Shown here: positions 39,780-54,345 of the stretch, piece by piece
How the letters are laid out: every line of letters starts with the position of its first letter
Numbering within the stretch: position 1 is the first letter of the stretch
Source: Colius striatus
Taxonomy: Eukaryota; Chordata; Aves; Coliiformes; Coliidae
Direction: 5' to 3'
Length of the DNA: 64,000 nt
Assembly (NCBI RefSeq): GCF_028858725.1
Contig: NC_084767.1
Span: 3,399,501 to 3,463,500 of the forward strand
Program-made: the position numbers and the translations under genes
The notes under the pieces: model-generated
What the model was told of the DNA's origin: nothing
Seen by the model: only the letters and a program-made list of their open reading frames with translations
The model's database searches: none

Positions 39780-40530
39780 GTCGGGGTTTTAAGGATCGGG
39801 ATAATTTATCGCGTTGTTTTAAATGTTTATTATTTATTACTCTAATTATTTTTCACTTTCTATTGGGAATTTAAAATATATAGATGTACCTGGAACAGAT
39901 GCCAACTCCTTTCAGTCTCACTCAACTTCTAATCATCGCATCTGCTTTGTGTCAGAAAATACTTTGGGAACAATTTAACTTTGCATTAAAATAACTAATT
40001 AAAGCCACACCTCCACAATCTCTTGCGAAAGTGGAGGAGGAATTTCAGTAAGTGCATCGCTTTTAATGGTAGCATTCTGATTTCCCTGCCTTGCTGTAAT
40101 TTATTCAGTTACAGATCTGCCTGCGGGGCAGCTCCCATTAGGCCGATGATGAAGTCTCATGAGTAAAGCTTGACACCTCCCTCCTAATAAAATATAATAC
40201 TCAATTAACTCGGCCTTTCTGAAGGCTTTAATTGGAACAAGTTAATAATGGGCGCAGGGTGAATTGTCATGCCATCCGCAAACCCGGGGAAGGTGTCACG
40301 GATCCGTCCTGCCTTTCCCGTAGCAGAGGTTGTAACCGAGATTTGGAAGCTTTTCCTTCAGCACCCTTGTGTTCTGCAATAAATCTGTATCCATTTAAAG
40401 ATCTAACATAATACGCACAAAGCTCCCGCGCTCAAAGAATTTCCAGCGAAAAGACTTAGCTGTAATCCCTGACACAGCTGATTGATACTGAAGGTTAAAA
40501 AATACCGCTGGATTATTTATAACCGGACCG
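39780..40530. promoter_or_regulatory. Candidate conserved non-coding cluster with homeodomain and T-box cores
   Basis: AT-rich unique DNA with many homeodomain-like cores (CTCTAATTATTT near 39840, ACTAATTAAAGCC near 39995, CAATTAACTCGG near 40203, TTTAATTGG near 40228). It has T-box-like half sites CCACACCT (near 40004) and TGACACCT (40171-40178). CpGs are retained among AT-rich words, a texture typical of developmental enhancers. It is 1.3-2 kb beyond the distal MSX2 3' end. Function is inferred. Confidence 0.4.
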
Positions 40531-40719
40531 GCCCAGCTAAGAAAGCACTCGGGGAAGGAGAAGGGAGAGGAGGACTTCAGCCTGCGCTGGAGTTTAAGAG
40601 GAGAACATTTCAGAAAGTGGGAGCCTGAGAAACGAGTGGTTATCTCCGGGTTTTATGCAGCAGTAAATGCTAATTTGAAAAGTCTGCATGGAGATTAGAT
40701 TCCTCTAGCTTTGTTCCCA

Positions 40720-41060
40720 GCACATGTGAAGCGGGAGGGTTAACAGAGGAGAAGGCTTCGGAGTCGGGAGGGGAGTGAGCGGGGCAGGATTCGCGATGCC
40801 CTGAGCTTCCCGAGCCGCTAACCCATCCCGCAGCCCCTTCCCCGCAGTCCAGGTCGGGAGGCTTTTCACTCCGTTGCCTTTTCCTCCTCGCACAGCAGGG
40901 GCAGGATGCTGAGCGCCGCTTGCCCGGCCCGCACGCAGGTGGGGGGCGGGGGAGAGGGTCGGGGTGTCTCGGGGGTCAGCGCAGTCGAGGTGAGGGGAGC
41001 GCCATCAGGCTTCAGGGAGCTTCAAAGCTGGGACGGGTCCCGGAGCAGGGAAAGCTCTGC
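40720..41060. other. CpG-rich patch downstream of MSX2
   Basis: GC-rich DNA with raised CpG content (TTCGGAGTCGGGAGG, CCGAGCCGCTAACCC, GGTCGGGGTGTCTCGG). No exon is recognised. It closes the series of CpG patches that lies 1-9 kb beyond the distal MSX2 3' end. Confidence 0.4.
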
Positions 41061-41844
41061 TCTGCCAGCCTAGTGTAGCAGAGTTAAATCGCCCGGCTGT
41101 TTCAACAGCCTTTTTCTCCCGCTGGGATCCTAGAGGTCACTCCTGATCCGGATAAGCCTCCTACAACAAAATGTACATCGGGACAGCAAGGGAGTTGGGT
41201 CTAACACGGTAAACTACCCCTGACCTCCCGGCTATTCCTCTTATCTAAGCAAACCCGAGCGCCTCAAGCCAGAAAGGCCAGGGGAGGGTGGTCCACCAAG
41301 GCAGCACTTGAGCGTGTCGCTTGAGGGACACTGCCCCCAAAAATATGGGACAGACTGACAGCGCGTGGGAACCCTGAAACGTAACTGTATTGAAGTATTG
41401 CAGGGTCCCTGCCAGGTCCTACTTGTACAAAATTACCTCCAGTTACAGCGGGGGTCGAGATGAGTCTCTCAGGAAAGCACAGATTTGAATTCAATGGAAA
41501 GGTGAGTTGGAGGGAGAACTCTCAGCAAAAGAGAAAGGCACAGGAATTAAGAAAAATGATGGAAACATCACCCGAGTATGATGCTGTAAAGAACAGAGGC
41601 GCCTAAAAGCAATTGTTAAAAACAAGGAAACCTCATAAAAGGTTTGGCTTTCGACTTTGAATTGTTGACTTGCAATTCACCTTCATGTGCTGCAAATTTG
41701 GCTTTAATTCAGATTCAGAAAAGGGAAATAATCATAAAGGCAACCCAAACATTCCTTTGAACTTGACCCAGCAGTGCAAAACACACACGGAGAGAAATTA
41801 CTTTTTAAAGAACTCCAAACACTCACAGACCCACACGTGATTAA
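41061..41844. other. Spacer downstream of the MSX2 3' end
   Basis: Unique mixed-composition DNA between the last downstream CpG patch and the distal MSX2 poly(A) region. No gene or repeat is recognised. The part from about 41620 to 41720 (TTTGAATTGTTGACTTGC) is AT-rich and could be regulatory. Confidence 0.4.
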
Positions 41845-43492
41845 ACATGTTTTTTCTTTTTTAATTTAATTTGAAATAAGAGATAAGAAATAATAAATCT
41901 TCAATAAAATATATAAAATTGTACAAGGCATCCCTTTCAAAGGGACTTTCCTATAATGGAAGATTGGGGGTGAGGAGAGGGGAGAGGGGAAGTTCACCTA
42001 TAGCGAGTCCCAGGTGGCGACAGTCCCTGGGTCAAAACAAACCAAAACCAGGAAAACCTCGTGGTCTTTTTTTTTGTTTTGTTTTTTTTCTGCCTTTTTA
42101 AAGTTTGTTTCTTTTTTTTTTCTCTGTTTTTTATTTTTCTCCACAGCAACGTGCTAAGAAAAAAATCCAGGAGAAGCTTTGCCTTCAGTGCTCCACAGCC
42201 TTTAGAATAACTTTCTCACAAAGTTTAGCAAGAGTAATACACATAATACAATAGTTATAAGAAGAAACCAGTGCTTGGGAAGCTCCCACAGGGACAGATG
42301 GGTTACGCAGTCTCTTGGCACCCACCATCCTACTAGCAGGGTTGGTTGTTTGTGATACCTGGATCTCTCTTAAGAAGGGCTTGAAGCATGAGTCACTTTA
42401 TATTGGCATCCTTCGCAAGCAAAGGAGGGGAAGACTTGGGTTCTTCTATTTAATAAAGACTGTTGCAAATACTAATAAAAACCCCCAAACATCTCCCAGA
42501 AGTGTTCAACAATCCTTTGCTCACCACCACTGTGGAAATAACCCACATCTTCTTTCCCCAGAAAGCTTCCTTCCCTCTCTCCCGGTTTTCAAAGAGCATT
42601 GCAGAGCCAAGATTACCTGGCTGTAGCCAAAAATTTCTAAGCACGCCAGTAGGAAGAGATAAAGACCAGACTGCCTAATAACCCTCCTTGGCACTTTTAC
42701 CTCCCCTCATGGTGCTTTACAAACACTGAAGCTATTTATACAGATAAATCATTACAAGAATCGATGGTGGATAAAGTTGTGTTCTACATTTCGGGGCCCT
42801 GATGCTCATCTTGTTGCAAACATCTCTCAAGGGTTGGGACGCAAAAAGTTTCCCTACCCTCAGAAATGCAGGAACTTGCTGGCTCTGAACTTCACTTAGA
42901 CTCTATTGGGTCTAGGTTCTATTTACACAATGTCTCTAGCTAAGGGCTCTGCTTTCTTTAAAAAGAAAGAAAAAGCGAACAACAAAATGTTGATTATACC
43001 TTTTTATTTCCCTCCCCCCATATTAAGTGATGGCAACTTAGAGTGTGGGTTTAGGGTTTAGGGCATATATCCCTCTTACTTTAAACATATACTGGGCCTC
43101 ATCAGGAAGGCACTGGGAAATCTCTGCCTCCGTAAGATGAGATTGCTTTTTCACCCGTTCTTTTTGATTCTAGTTTTATGTGCACTGTATAAAACCCCTA
43201 CATTTCATCAAATGTGGTTTTTTCTCTCTTTTTTTTTGTTTCTTTTTACTTTTTTTTTTTTTTTTCTCTTTGAGGATCAGACTCTTGAGTGCTCAGAGCA
43301 CTCTCAGGTGACACCCCCAAACCATAGCATACGGGATGTCTTGTTTTGCTAATGCAAACTCCCGTACATTCAGGATGGCAGACAGAAGCGTGCAGAAAGA
43401 ACAGCCAGTACTGTTTGGGGTACTGCCTTCACAGGGTTGGACATGATCCACCAGGAAGTCTGTCTCATTGTCGCTTTGTCTTTCTGATCTTC
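41845..43492 (-). other. MSX2: MSX2 3' untranslated region, with two candidate poly(A) sites
   Basis: Two minus-strand poly(A) signals are plausible. The proximal one is AATAAA at 43008-43003, with a U/GU-rich stretch just beyond it (about 42960-42990), giving a 3' UTR near 0.5 kb. The distal one is a pair of ATTAAA signals around 41855-41865, followed by a clearly GU-rich stretch near 41818-41840, giving about 1.65 kb. The AU-rich sequence before the distal signal (41885-41935) looks like a real UTR end. A perfect Pumilio element, UGUAAAUA, lies at 42927-42920 and would be present only in the long form. A/T homopolymer runs (43206-43270, 42068-42142) are A-rich in the transcript. The exact end is inferred. 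Confidence 0.6.
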
Positions 43493-47931
<4,439 letters not shown>

Positions 47932-48059
47932 GGCGTGTGCGGAGGGAGGCTGGAGCGGGGCCGCCCGGAGCTGCGCTGCGCCTCTGCCCGGCCCTGCGCG
48001 GGGACTGCGCGAGTGAGGCGCTGCGGGGCCGCCCCCCTCTTTTCCCCCCTCTGGGGGCT

Positions 48060-48180
48060 CCCCGGCTCTTTCCTCCTTTGGGAAGTGGAGTAAACGCCCC
48101 GCAGCCCAATCAGGGCCCGTGCTGGGGCCTGACGTCGAGGAGTGACTCATGTCATTGGCTCGGCAGCGGGAGGGCGGCTA
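48060..48180 (-). promoter_or_regulatory. MSX2: MSX2 proximal promoter: CCAAT, AP-1 and CRE-like cluster
   Basis: Reading toward MSX2 there is a CCAAT box (ATTGG on plus, 48154-48158), an AP-1 site TGAGTCA (48149-48143) and a CRE-like GACGTCA (48136-48130). An inverted CCAAT lies at 48106-48110. No TATA box is evident, as expected for a CpG-island promoter. CCAAT spacing puts transcription start near 48050-48100 and the 5' UTR at roughly 120-170 nt. The sites are seen; their use and the start position are inferred. Confidence 0.6.
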
Positions 48181-48419
48181 CAAACGCACAAACTTTTCTG
48201 CTTTTTTTTTTCGGGGTTGATTTTGTTTGGGGTGACACCCGCCCTCCCTCCAGCCCCCCCTCCTCCTTGTCCCCTCCGCAATGGATGAGGAGTTAATGAC
48301 ACGGGCAGCCAGCGGAGCTGTGCTATTAAGGAGCCGTCCAGAGCTATAATCATACCGAAGCAATGAAAAAAAGAAAGAAAGAAAAAAAAAAAAAGCCGCC
48401 GGGGTAATTAGGGCTGATG

Positions 48420-48700
48420 ATTAGGCGAAGAGGAAACTTTAGAAGATCGCGGCTCTGCCTCTTCTTGCCGCCGGCTCGGCTCCTCCCGGTCCCTCCGCCC
48501 CCTCCTTCACCCTCCGACCTCCCCGTCGGGTATCACCGCGCCTCAGCCCCTCTGCTCCCTCGGACCGGGGTCTGCACGGGCGGATCCGCGAGAAACGGGG
48601 GTCGGGGTGTGTGTGGGGGAAAAGCCGGACCCTCGCTTAGCGAAACGCCCCAGCACAGAAAGAAACGCGGGGGTCTGCTCCGTGCCGCACGTTTTTCACC
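48420..48700. other. CpG-rich shoulder upstream of the MSX2 promoter
   Basis: A second CpG-dense stretch follows a purine-rich A/G run (48363-48393) and is rich in CCTCC and CCGCC pyrimidine blocks on plus. It is about 0.5-0.8 kb upstream of the MSX2 start codon. It may be part of the same unmethylated domain or the start of a divergent non-coding transcript. No coding content is recognised. Confidence 0.55.
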
Positions 48701-48783
48701 CGAAAAGTGTTCTTTTTAACCTTTGCGTTTCCTCGGCAGCAGGACCCGTGTCGGGCAAAACCACTCTGCACAGGTTACATCTG

Positions 48784-49013
48784 TAATTATGATATTTTTT
48801 TCCATCTTCAATTACACACGTGACGAACAGATGAGCTTTAATAAATTAGGGACACACAGTCCTTAATTAAGAGACATATCAAACCGGTACTATGAAAGCG
48901 ATTCTCTCACTTTTTGACTTCCTGCTAGTGGTATGAATAAGGAGTAGCCTTTAAAAAGCGTTTCTAATTACTGCTTGAATAAAAGCAAATACACATTGTT
49001 CTTTTCGTAATTA
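48784..49013. promoter_or_regulatory. Homeodomain-site cluster about 0.85-1.1 kb upstream of MSX2
   Basis: Within 230 bp there are three TAATTA sites (48784-48789, 48965-48970, 49008-49013), one palindromic TTAATTAA (48863-48870) and further AATTA cores (48810-48814, 48844-48848). There is also an E-box CACGTG (48817-48822) and an E-box CAGATG (48828-48833). These AATTA cores fit DLX, MSX and LHX proteins. Mouse Msx2 is known to use upstream modules with such sites for BMP and apical-ridge expression. Assigning that role here is inference. Confidence 0.45.
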
Positions 49014-49063
49014 TTTTAATCGTACACCAGGCGTTATTTCATGCTGTGCCTGCAACTTTCTCT

Positions 49064-49136
49064 GGGGTTTTCGGGAGTTTTTGGTTTGGGGTTTTTTGGG
49101 GTTGTTTGGGTTTCTTTTTTAATTAAAAAAAACCCC
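49064..49136 (+). other. G-quadruplex motif followed by an imperfect T/A hairpin
   Basis: Plus-strand G-runs lie at 49064-49067, 49073-49075, 49088-49091, 49098-49101 and 49108-49110, separated mainly by T-rich loops. This is enough for a quadruplex with alternative tract choice. The run passes directly into a self-complementary stretch centred between 49122 and 49123: eight perfect T/A and A/T pairs, then imperfect pairing up to GGG/CCC. No gene overlaps it. Confidence 0.5.
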
Positions 49137-49139
49137 AGA

Positions 49140-50950
49140 AAACGAAGAATTTGGGAAAAGTTTTGGTGTTATAATTTATAATGGAGTCTCGGAAAACCAA
49201 AATGAGTATTTTGGGAAGGCAGCAGTGCATCTGTCCAAGTCTGAGGCTGTGGTGGTGCAGCTCCTTGCCCCGAGCCCTGACTTCAGGAGTGTCTCAGACA
49301 AAACTGCTGACTTGATCCTGAGCGGCTGAAGGACTCTGCTCCCTGTGTGGTTTGGTTATATCTCTCTTTCACAAAACATGTAGGATTTTATGAGCTCATC
49401 TTGTCCTCTATTTCGACTTCTGTCTTTCCTGCCAGCCTATGCAACAGTCTTGGAAGTGCCTGGTCTTGCTGACACAAATCACGACTTCCCACTCCCTCTG
49501 CAGCCTAGGTGATTATAACTCTTCCTAGAGGGCAGTTTGGAAGCTGATTTGGGGAGAGGAGCTGGCCTGGTGCAGATTTGCTTTGGGCCGTGCTCTTCTG
49601 CCCAAGCCAGGCCAGAAAGCATCTCGAGGACAGGGCTGTACTGAGTGTACTGTGCTGGGCTCACGGGTCCCTCGACTCCCTGCAGTCCTGGTCATCCAAC
49701 TTCCCTCTTGTTAGCAAACAGGTGTCTGAGCCTCCCCAACCCTGATAGCATCTCACCTGGTGCCACTGATGGCAAATTGGGACCAGGGCATGTGATTGCC
49801 GTGTGAGAAGGAGCGTGGGAGGACATGTACGAGAAGCCATGTTACAAAACCCCATTCATCAGTGGGACTAATGGTAGGGTTTGTACACTCATTACTTATT
49901 GCTAGCAGTGTTACTGCAGACCTCGGTGGGTTAAGGATTAAAGCCAAGCAAGATCTGAAAAGAGAAGTGATGCCTTTCACTGCTCAGCCCAACTAACCTG
50001 GCTGAGGCAGTCTGCAACATTTCAGGTGACAGAGCCCTGACTCAGGCTTTTCTCCAGGGGTAAAAACTGTAGTTGATACCACAAGCTGATGCCTTTTCAG
50101 CTGCTCTTGCTATCTCCAGTTTGTCACTTCTCTCTCCTCACAGAGCTAGTCTCTTTGCTGGGTCATATAGATAGATGCTGGACTACAGTCATCCAGCTCA
50201 GGCCTTGCAAACTCTGCTGCTACAGTGGGATTGAGTTTATCCCTCTTCTCCCCCCCTTCCCTTCCTTTCCCTTCTCCATGCTTCCTGCACTGTGACAAGT
50301 AAATGAGAATTGATGGACATGTAGGAACAATGCATGTGTGTCAAGAACAATGCACTGCCTGTGGAAAGCTATTGTGGGGCTGCTGAAAATGCTACAGATA
50401 ATTATACTGTGCTCCCAAAGTCAATGCCTGCTGGAAGGGCGCCTGGGGAAGGAGAGCTTGCAGGAGGGCAGGTCATGGTGACACTGATCACGTCCCTTGG
50501 GTGCAGGTTTTCTGTCCAGGTGCCTGGCTGTGGTAAGGGTGTGTGAGCTCTCACACCATCCTCATAGTCTTGGGTAGATTCCTCTGTGCTTTGGGAGGCT
50601 GGAGGAAAGAGAGGGGCCAAGGAACAAGTTCCTCTTGGCGTGCTGGAAAGCAAGGTGCAAAAGTTGGCTCACCCAGCCTGGTTGGCCGAATTTTGGGTGC
50701 ATCAAAGATACCCAGAACAGCAAAACACGACAGGGTTTGTTCATGGTGTTTGCCCTCTGCAGCGTTACCTCATTGCGAGGTTGAAGCATTTTCTGTCTAA
50801 AACCTGAACTTGAAGGTTTCTCTCCTCCCTCACCCCTCCCCTCCTTCATCCTCCTCCTATCAGTTAAACACAGGAGAATAAAGCCCCACACGGCATTGAA
50901 TGCCGGGACGAAACCTCGCTGAGATGGGGTCTGGAGACATTTCTAGGAAT
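49140..50950. other. Gene-free upstream spacer
   Basis: This is ordinary mixed-composition DNA with no recognisable exon, RNA gene or transposon. It has two polypyrimidine tracts on plus (about 50240-50280 and 50818-50860). Short open frames on both strands lack family resemblance. Confidence 0.5.
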
Positions 50951-50959
50951 TCAGTCTTT

Positions 50960-51650
50960 CCCCCCTAGCCAGCATCCCAGAGCGGCCGCCCAGCCTCTGA
51001 CCAGCAGGGAATTCTCTCGGCCCGGGGAACCGACGTGAGTCCGGGGGTTTTCCCCTGCGTCGGGCTCTCCCCTCGTGTCCCCGGTGAGACCCCGCTCCCG
51101 GTCTCGGCGTCGGGGCTTGGCCGGAGCCTCCAGTCTCTGGAGGCGGCCCCTCCCTGGGGCTGTTTCTCAGCCCCACTCCCGTGTGCCCTCCACCTCCGAC
51201 GTGATCCTAAGGATCCCCAGAAAGCCCTTAACCCCTCCATGCCCCTCATGCCTCCCCCTCGCCCCTGCCGCCTCCGGCATCACCGGTTCCCGTGAATCGG
51301 GGCGGACTTTGGGCGCCCCGGTCCTGGGGCTCTCAGCTGGAGGGGGCCGGGGAGGGCGGGAGCGCAGGGGGAGGAGAAACATTGCAGACAAACTGAGGCT
51401 GTTTTGCAGGCGCCAGGAGCGGGAAGATGAAAGGGAAGCTCCTGGGGGAAGTGGCTGTGCAGTTTGACCGGCTCCAGCAACAGCAGCAGCGACGGCCCGT
51501 CCCGGCCAGCTCCGCCTCCTGCCTCCCTCTTTACCCCCCGGGGCTCCAGGCTGCCCCTCGGTCCACCCCCGCCTCACCTTCCCCAGCCCGGAGGTGGAGG
51601 GAGGCGACGGCCAGTGACTGCCACAGCATCCTAGCTCCTGTTTCCATCGG
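50960..51650. other. CpG island about 3.0-3.7 kb upstream of MSX2
   Basis: This is a dense CpG region with a NotI-type GCGGCCGC near 50983 and many GCCGG and CGGGG blocks. It includes a short CAG/CAA-type run near 51475-51490. Overlapping open frames on both strands reflect composition. It is followed at 51680-51780 by an AT-rich stretch with a TAATTAG-type homeodomain core. It could be an enhancer-associated island of MSX2 or the promoter of an unannotated non-coding RNA. Confidence 0.55.
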
Positions 51651-52280
51651 CCCGTGGGCAGTCCCCACCACGAAATGCCACAGCATAATTAGTCTGTGAT
51701 AGCTGGTGCTGGTGAATCAAGATGGAGGGGGAGGGGAACTGTCTAATTTATCCAGCCACCCTCCTTATGGGTGTAAATCAGGACGGAGACCATTTGGAAC
51801 GCTACGCGAGTGATGTCCTGCATCCCCAGCCCACGCAAATCTCTAGCTTGTGTTCTTTACAGGCTACTTGCGAGGACAAAACCCCCGCGGGCAGTGGGGA
51901 ATGCGTTTATTCTGTGTCAGGGACAGCCCCACAAGCATTTGCATCTCCTTTCACGATCGATTTGGTTAAAACGCCTCTGTCTAAAGAGAGGAGGTGTGTT
52001 TTTTTGATTTATTTTGTTTGTTAAGGAGCCATCGTGAGATTGGAACGTGGCAGTCCTTTAAGAAAGGAAGATAAGGCTCCGATTTGACTAAAAAGAAGGG
52101 CAGGCAAATGGAATCTGAGTGTAAATCAAGTTTAAGGTTTACTCCAAAACGAGATGTACGCAGAGGTAATATTAATGTATCAGAGGCTGGAGATTTTTTG
52201 TCTTGCTCCATGTGAGACCCAGAGCCAAGAAAAAGGTGTTGTAATAATAGATATTATGCATTTATCTCTAGACGCTAGAA
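51651..52280. other. Gene-free stretch with scattered homeodomain-like cores
   Basis: Mostly AT-richer unique DNA between two CpG-rich patches. The first 130 bp contain a TAATTAG core and a TCTAATTTAT stretch and could be the flank of an enhancer. I see no exon, RNA gene or mobile element. Confidence 0.4.
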
Positions 52281-52600
52281 GGGAATTAAAAGGGGCTGAG
52301 CATCGGCGCTTCCGAGGGATCAGGTCCGGGTACCAGTGTTTCGATCCTGATCCTCCTCTCTTTCACACTCTGTTTCTGAAGCCGTTTCGGCTGATGGCAG
52401 TTTAGCTGCAGAGCCAGCTCCCGTGAGGTTTGCAGGGGTGAACTTTTCCCCGGAGCATCCTCGGGGAGCATTCTCGACCGCTTTTCGGACGGGGACAGCG
52501 GACTCGTCCGGTGGGGCCGGGAGGGCTCTGCTTGGCCAGCACGGAACGGCTCCCGGTGCTCGGGGAACGTGGATGCGACGAAGCAGAGTTACACTATATT
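52281..52600. other. CpG-rich patch, 4.4-4.7 kb upstream of MSX2
   Basis: A compact stretch with CpG density well above its surroundings. It contains CCGGAGCATCC, GGACGGGG and GGGGCCGGGAGG blocks. No promoter architecture or gene is recognisable. It abuts a constrained-looking AT-richer block at 52620-52860. Confidence 0.4.
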
Positions 52601-52619
52601 CGGTGCGGGAAACGGGCAG

Positions 52620-52870
52620 TAAGTGCACTCACGCGTTATAATTGTCCTTTGTGTTACCCAACAATGGTTCCTATTTATCGCACTGGTGTCATCCGCTCGT
52701 TAGGACAGTGAGTGTAGAATGAACCGTGATTGTTGCACAATACGAGCATCTCTTTACCCACCCGCCGAAGGGTTGTCCTCTCGCTCTCTCTAAGCAGATA
52801 TTTCATTTAATATCAGATGTTTGGCAAGAGGCAGGGGATAGTTGTTAGAGATCAGATGTCTTCCTTCTCA
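52620..52870. promoter_or_regulatory. Candidate conserved non-coding element with SOX-type sites
   Basis: Unique, non-repetitive DNA with CCTTTGTG (near 52647) and ACAATGG (52662-52668), both SOX/TCF-type cores within 25 bp. It retains CpGs in an otherwise AT-rich context. The texture resembles conserved enhancers around developmental genes. Constraint is inferred, not measured. Confidence 0.3.
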
Positions 52871-53029
52871 AAGCAGTTAACAGTTTTGCCCTAAGGACTG
52901 AAACGGAGGGTTTTTTTCCTAGGTAATAACTTTTAAAATAAACACACGGGAAAGCTTCGAGGGAGGAAAGTGCTGTTAGAAAGGTTATATTTACATGCAG
53001 AAAACTCGCAATCAAGAGGATGGGGTCTT

Positions 53030-53480
53030 GATTTGCAGAGCATCTGCTCCTCAACCCCTCGCTGCCGAGAGCTGGACCACAGAGGTACCGTCTGTCGTGA
53101 GCAATGTCGGGAGATTCAGGACCCCAGAGACTCCCATTCTGTCCCGAAGACCAGGGACGAACCCCACTTCCCTGGAAGCGACTGCAGCCTGCACTGCTTC
53201 CCCAGAGTACAGGATGTGGCCCCGACGAGAGAAACCCTTGGGCACCTGCTGGCGTCGAACCCCTTGGAACCGGCATCGTCCCCAGCCGGCACAAAGGGAC
53301 ATCCCAAACCCAAGATCGAAAAAACAAAGTGAGCAAAAAGCTTTTTGAGGTTGGCCCCAGCCAAGTGAAGGGATGGCTCGCAGCCCCCTCCCCATCGGGG
53401 CCTCAGGGACACGTCCCCTGCGAGCGACGCCGGGACAGACGCCCATGGTCCCGAGATCTCACCAGTCGCTTTTCTCCCTA
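53030..53480. other. CpG-rich patch, 5.1-5.5 kb upstream of MSX2
   Basis: GC-rich DNA with frequent CpG and many overlapping open frames on both strands (for example 52845-53336 on minus). None resembles a known protein. No TATA or CCAAT arrangement is evident. It is one of a series of CpG-rich patches flanking MSX2. Confidence 0.4.
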
Positions 53481-53599
53481 TTTATTAGTTTTTAAAACTT
53501 TTTTCTTTTTAAAATAGAGAAGAGGGGAAAAAAAAAAAGTAGGATCTACAACACACCCTCTCTTCCCTTTAAAAAACCAGAAATTCCCGGGCTCTGTCT

Positions 53600-53800
53600 T
53601 TCCGTTTGCAAACGGTTTCCATCGAACTTGCTGTAGTGAATTTTAATTATCGCACACACCTGCCTGCTTGTCTGGGTTATGACTACATCAAAATGATTCA
53701 CCCCAGAGCGGAAAATAAAGTATGGAGAGTTATAAATGATCCTGCATTGACTCAGATTCGAGAACCCGATTAGTGCCGGAGCCTGTCTCCACACACTCAT
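53600..53800. promoter_or_regulatory. Candidate conserved non-coding element with AATTA and AP-1 cores
   Basis: The block holds a TTTTAATTAT homeodomain core near 53640, a TGACTCA AP-1 site near 53748 and a CCGATTAG core near 53767. The sequence is unique and retains CpGs. Enhancer function is an inference from motif density and location upstream of MSX2. Confidence 0.3.
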
Positions 53801-54184
53801 CTCCCCATAGAAACGCTCAGCAGAGTTGATTTTTGTACGTGCATTTTACTTTTATTTGTCATTTTTAATATACATTCGTTTTCAACGTTTTGCCCTTCTT
53901 CCCTCCACCGATCTAGGAAATACAGAAGGGATGTAAATTGGGAAAGGTACTGAAGTATCTATTCTGCACTCAAATGGAGCTCCTATAAAAATGCCATAAT
54001 TTATGCAGTCCCTTCGCAGTGTGGAGAGGTGTCCCACGCTTGTTGTGATTCTCACATTACAACTGTCTGCTGTCAACTACTTTTTCCCATGCAGCTTCAC
54101 TTCTTTACCTTCCAAATCCATCCCCAGCCCCCTGAACGATCGCAGCGTCGCGACGTACCGTTTTTCTCCCGTGGTTGCCCACCT

Positions 54185-54345
54185 CTTTTTGATTGTCCAG
54201 GCTGATACAATCAGCCAATCAATAAATCGCTTTTGATTCTCAGATTTAGATTTGGTACAAATTGATAGTGAGAATGACGAACTCTGTGAGATCAGTTGGC
54301 TGATTAGTTTACTTCTCAAACACAACTTATTTGAAGAAAACTTAC
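54185..54345. promoter_or_regulatory. Candidate enhancer framed by an inverted CCAAT/PBX-like repeat
   Basis: A perfect 10-bp inverted repeat, AATCAGCCAA (54209-54218) and TTGGCTGATT (54296-54305), brackets a 77-bp AT-rich core. TGATTG (54190-54195), TGATACAATCA (54203-54213) and an AATCAATAAATC stretch add PBX/HOX- and NF-Y-like half sites. No coding potential or transposon similarity is seen. It lies about 6.3 kb upstream of the MSX2 start codon. Confidence 0.4.

Noticed and set aside
43047..43063. Telomere-like GGGTTTAGGGTTTAGGG in the MSX2 3' UTR
   Set aside because: Only two TTTAGGG units, not the vertebrate TTAGGG repeat, and three G tracts are too few for a quadruplex. Probably chance.
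47932..48150. N-terminal extension of MSX2
   Set aside because: Family homology begins at 47931. The upstream ATG overlaps the promoter sites, so the frame is probably open by composition only.
51470..51500. CAG/CAA run resembling a polyglutamine exon
   Set aside because: The run is only about five codons long in a CpG island and has no flanking coding signal.
52845..53336. 163-codon minus-strand frame and overlapping frames in a CpG-rich patch
   Set aside because: At least four overlapping frames on both strands are open, a sign of base composition and not of coding.
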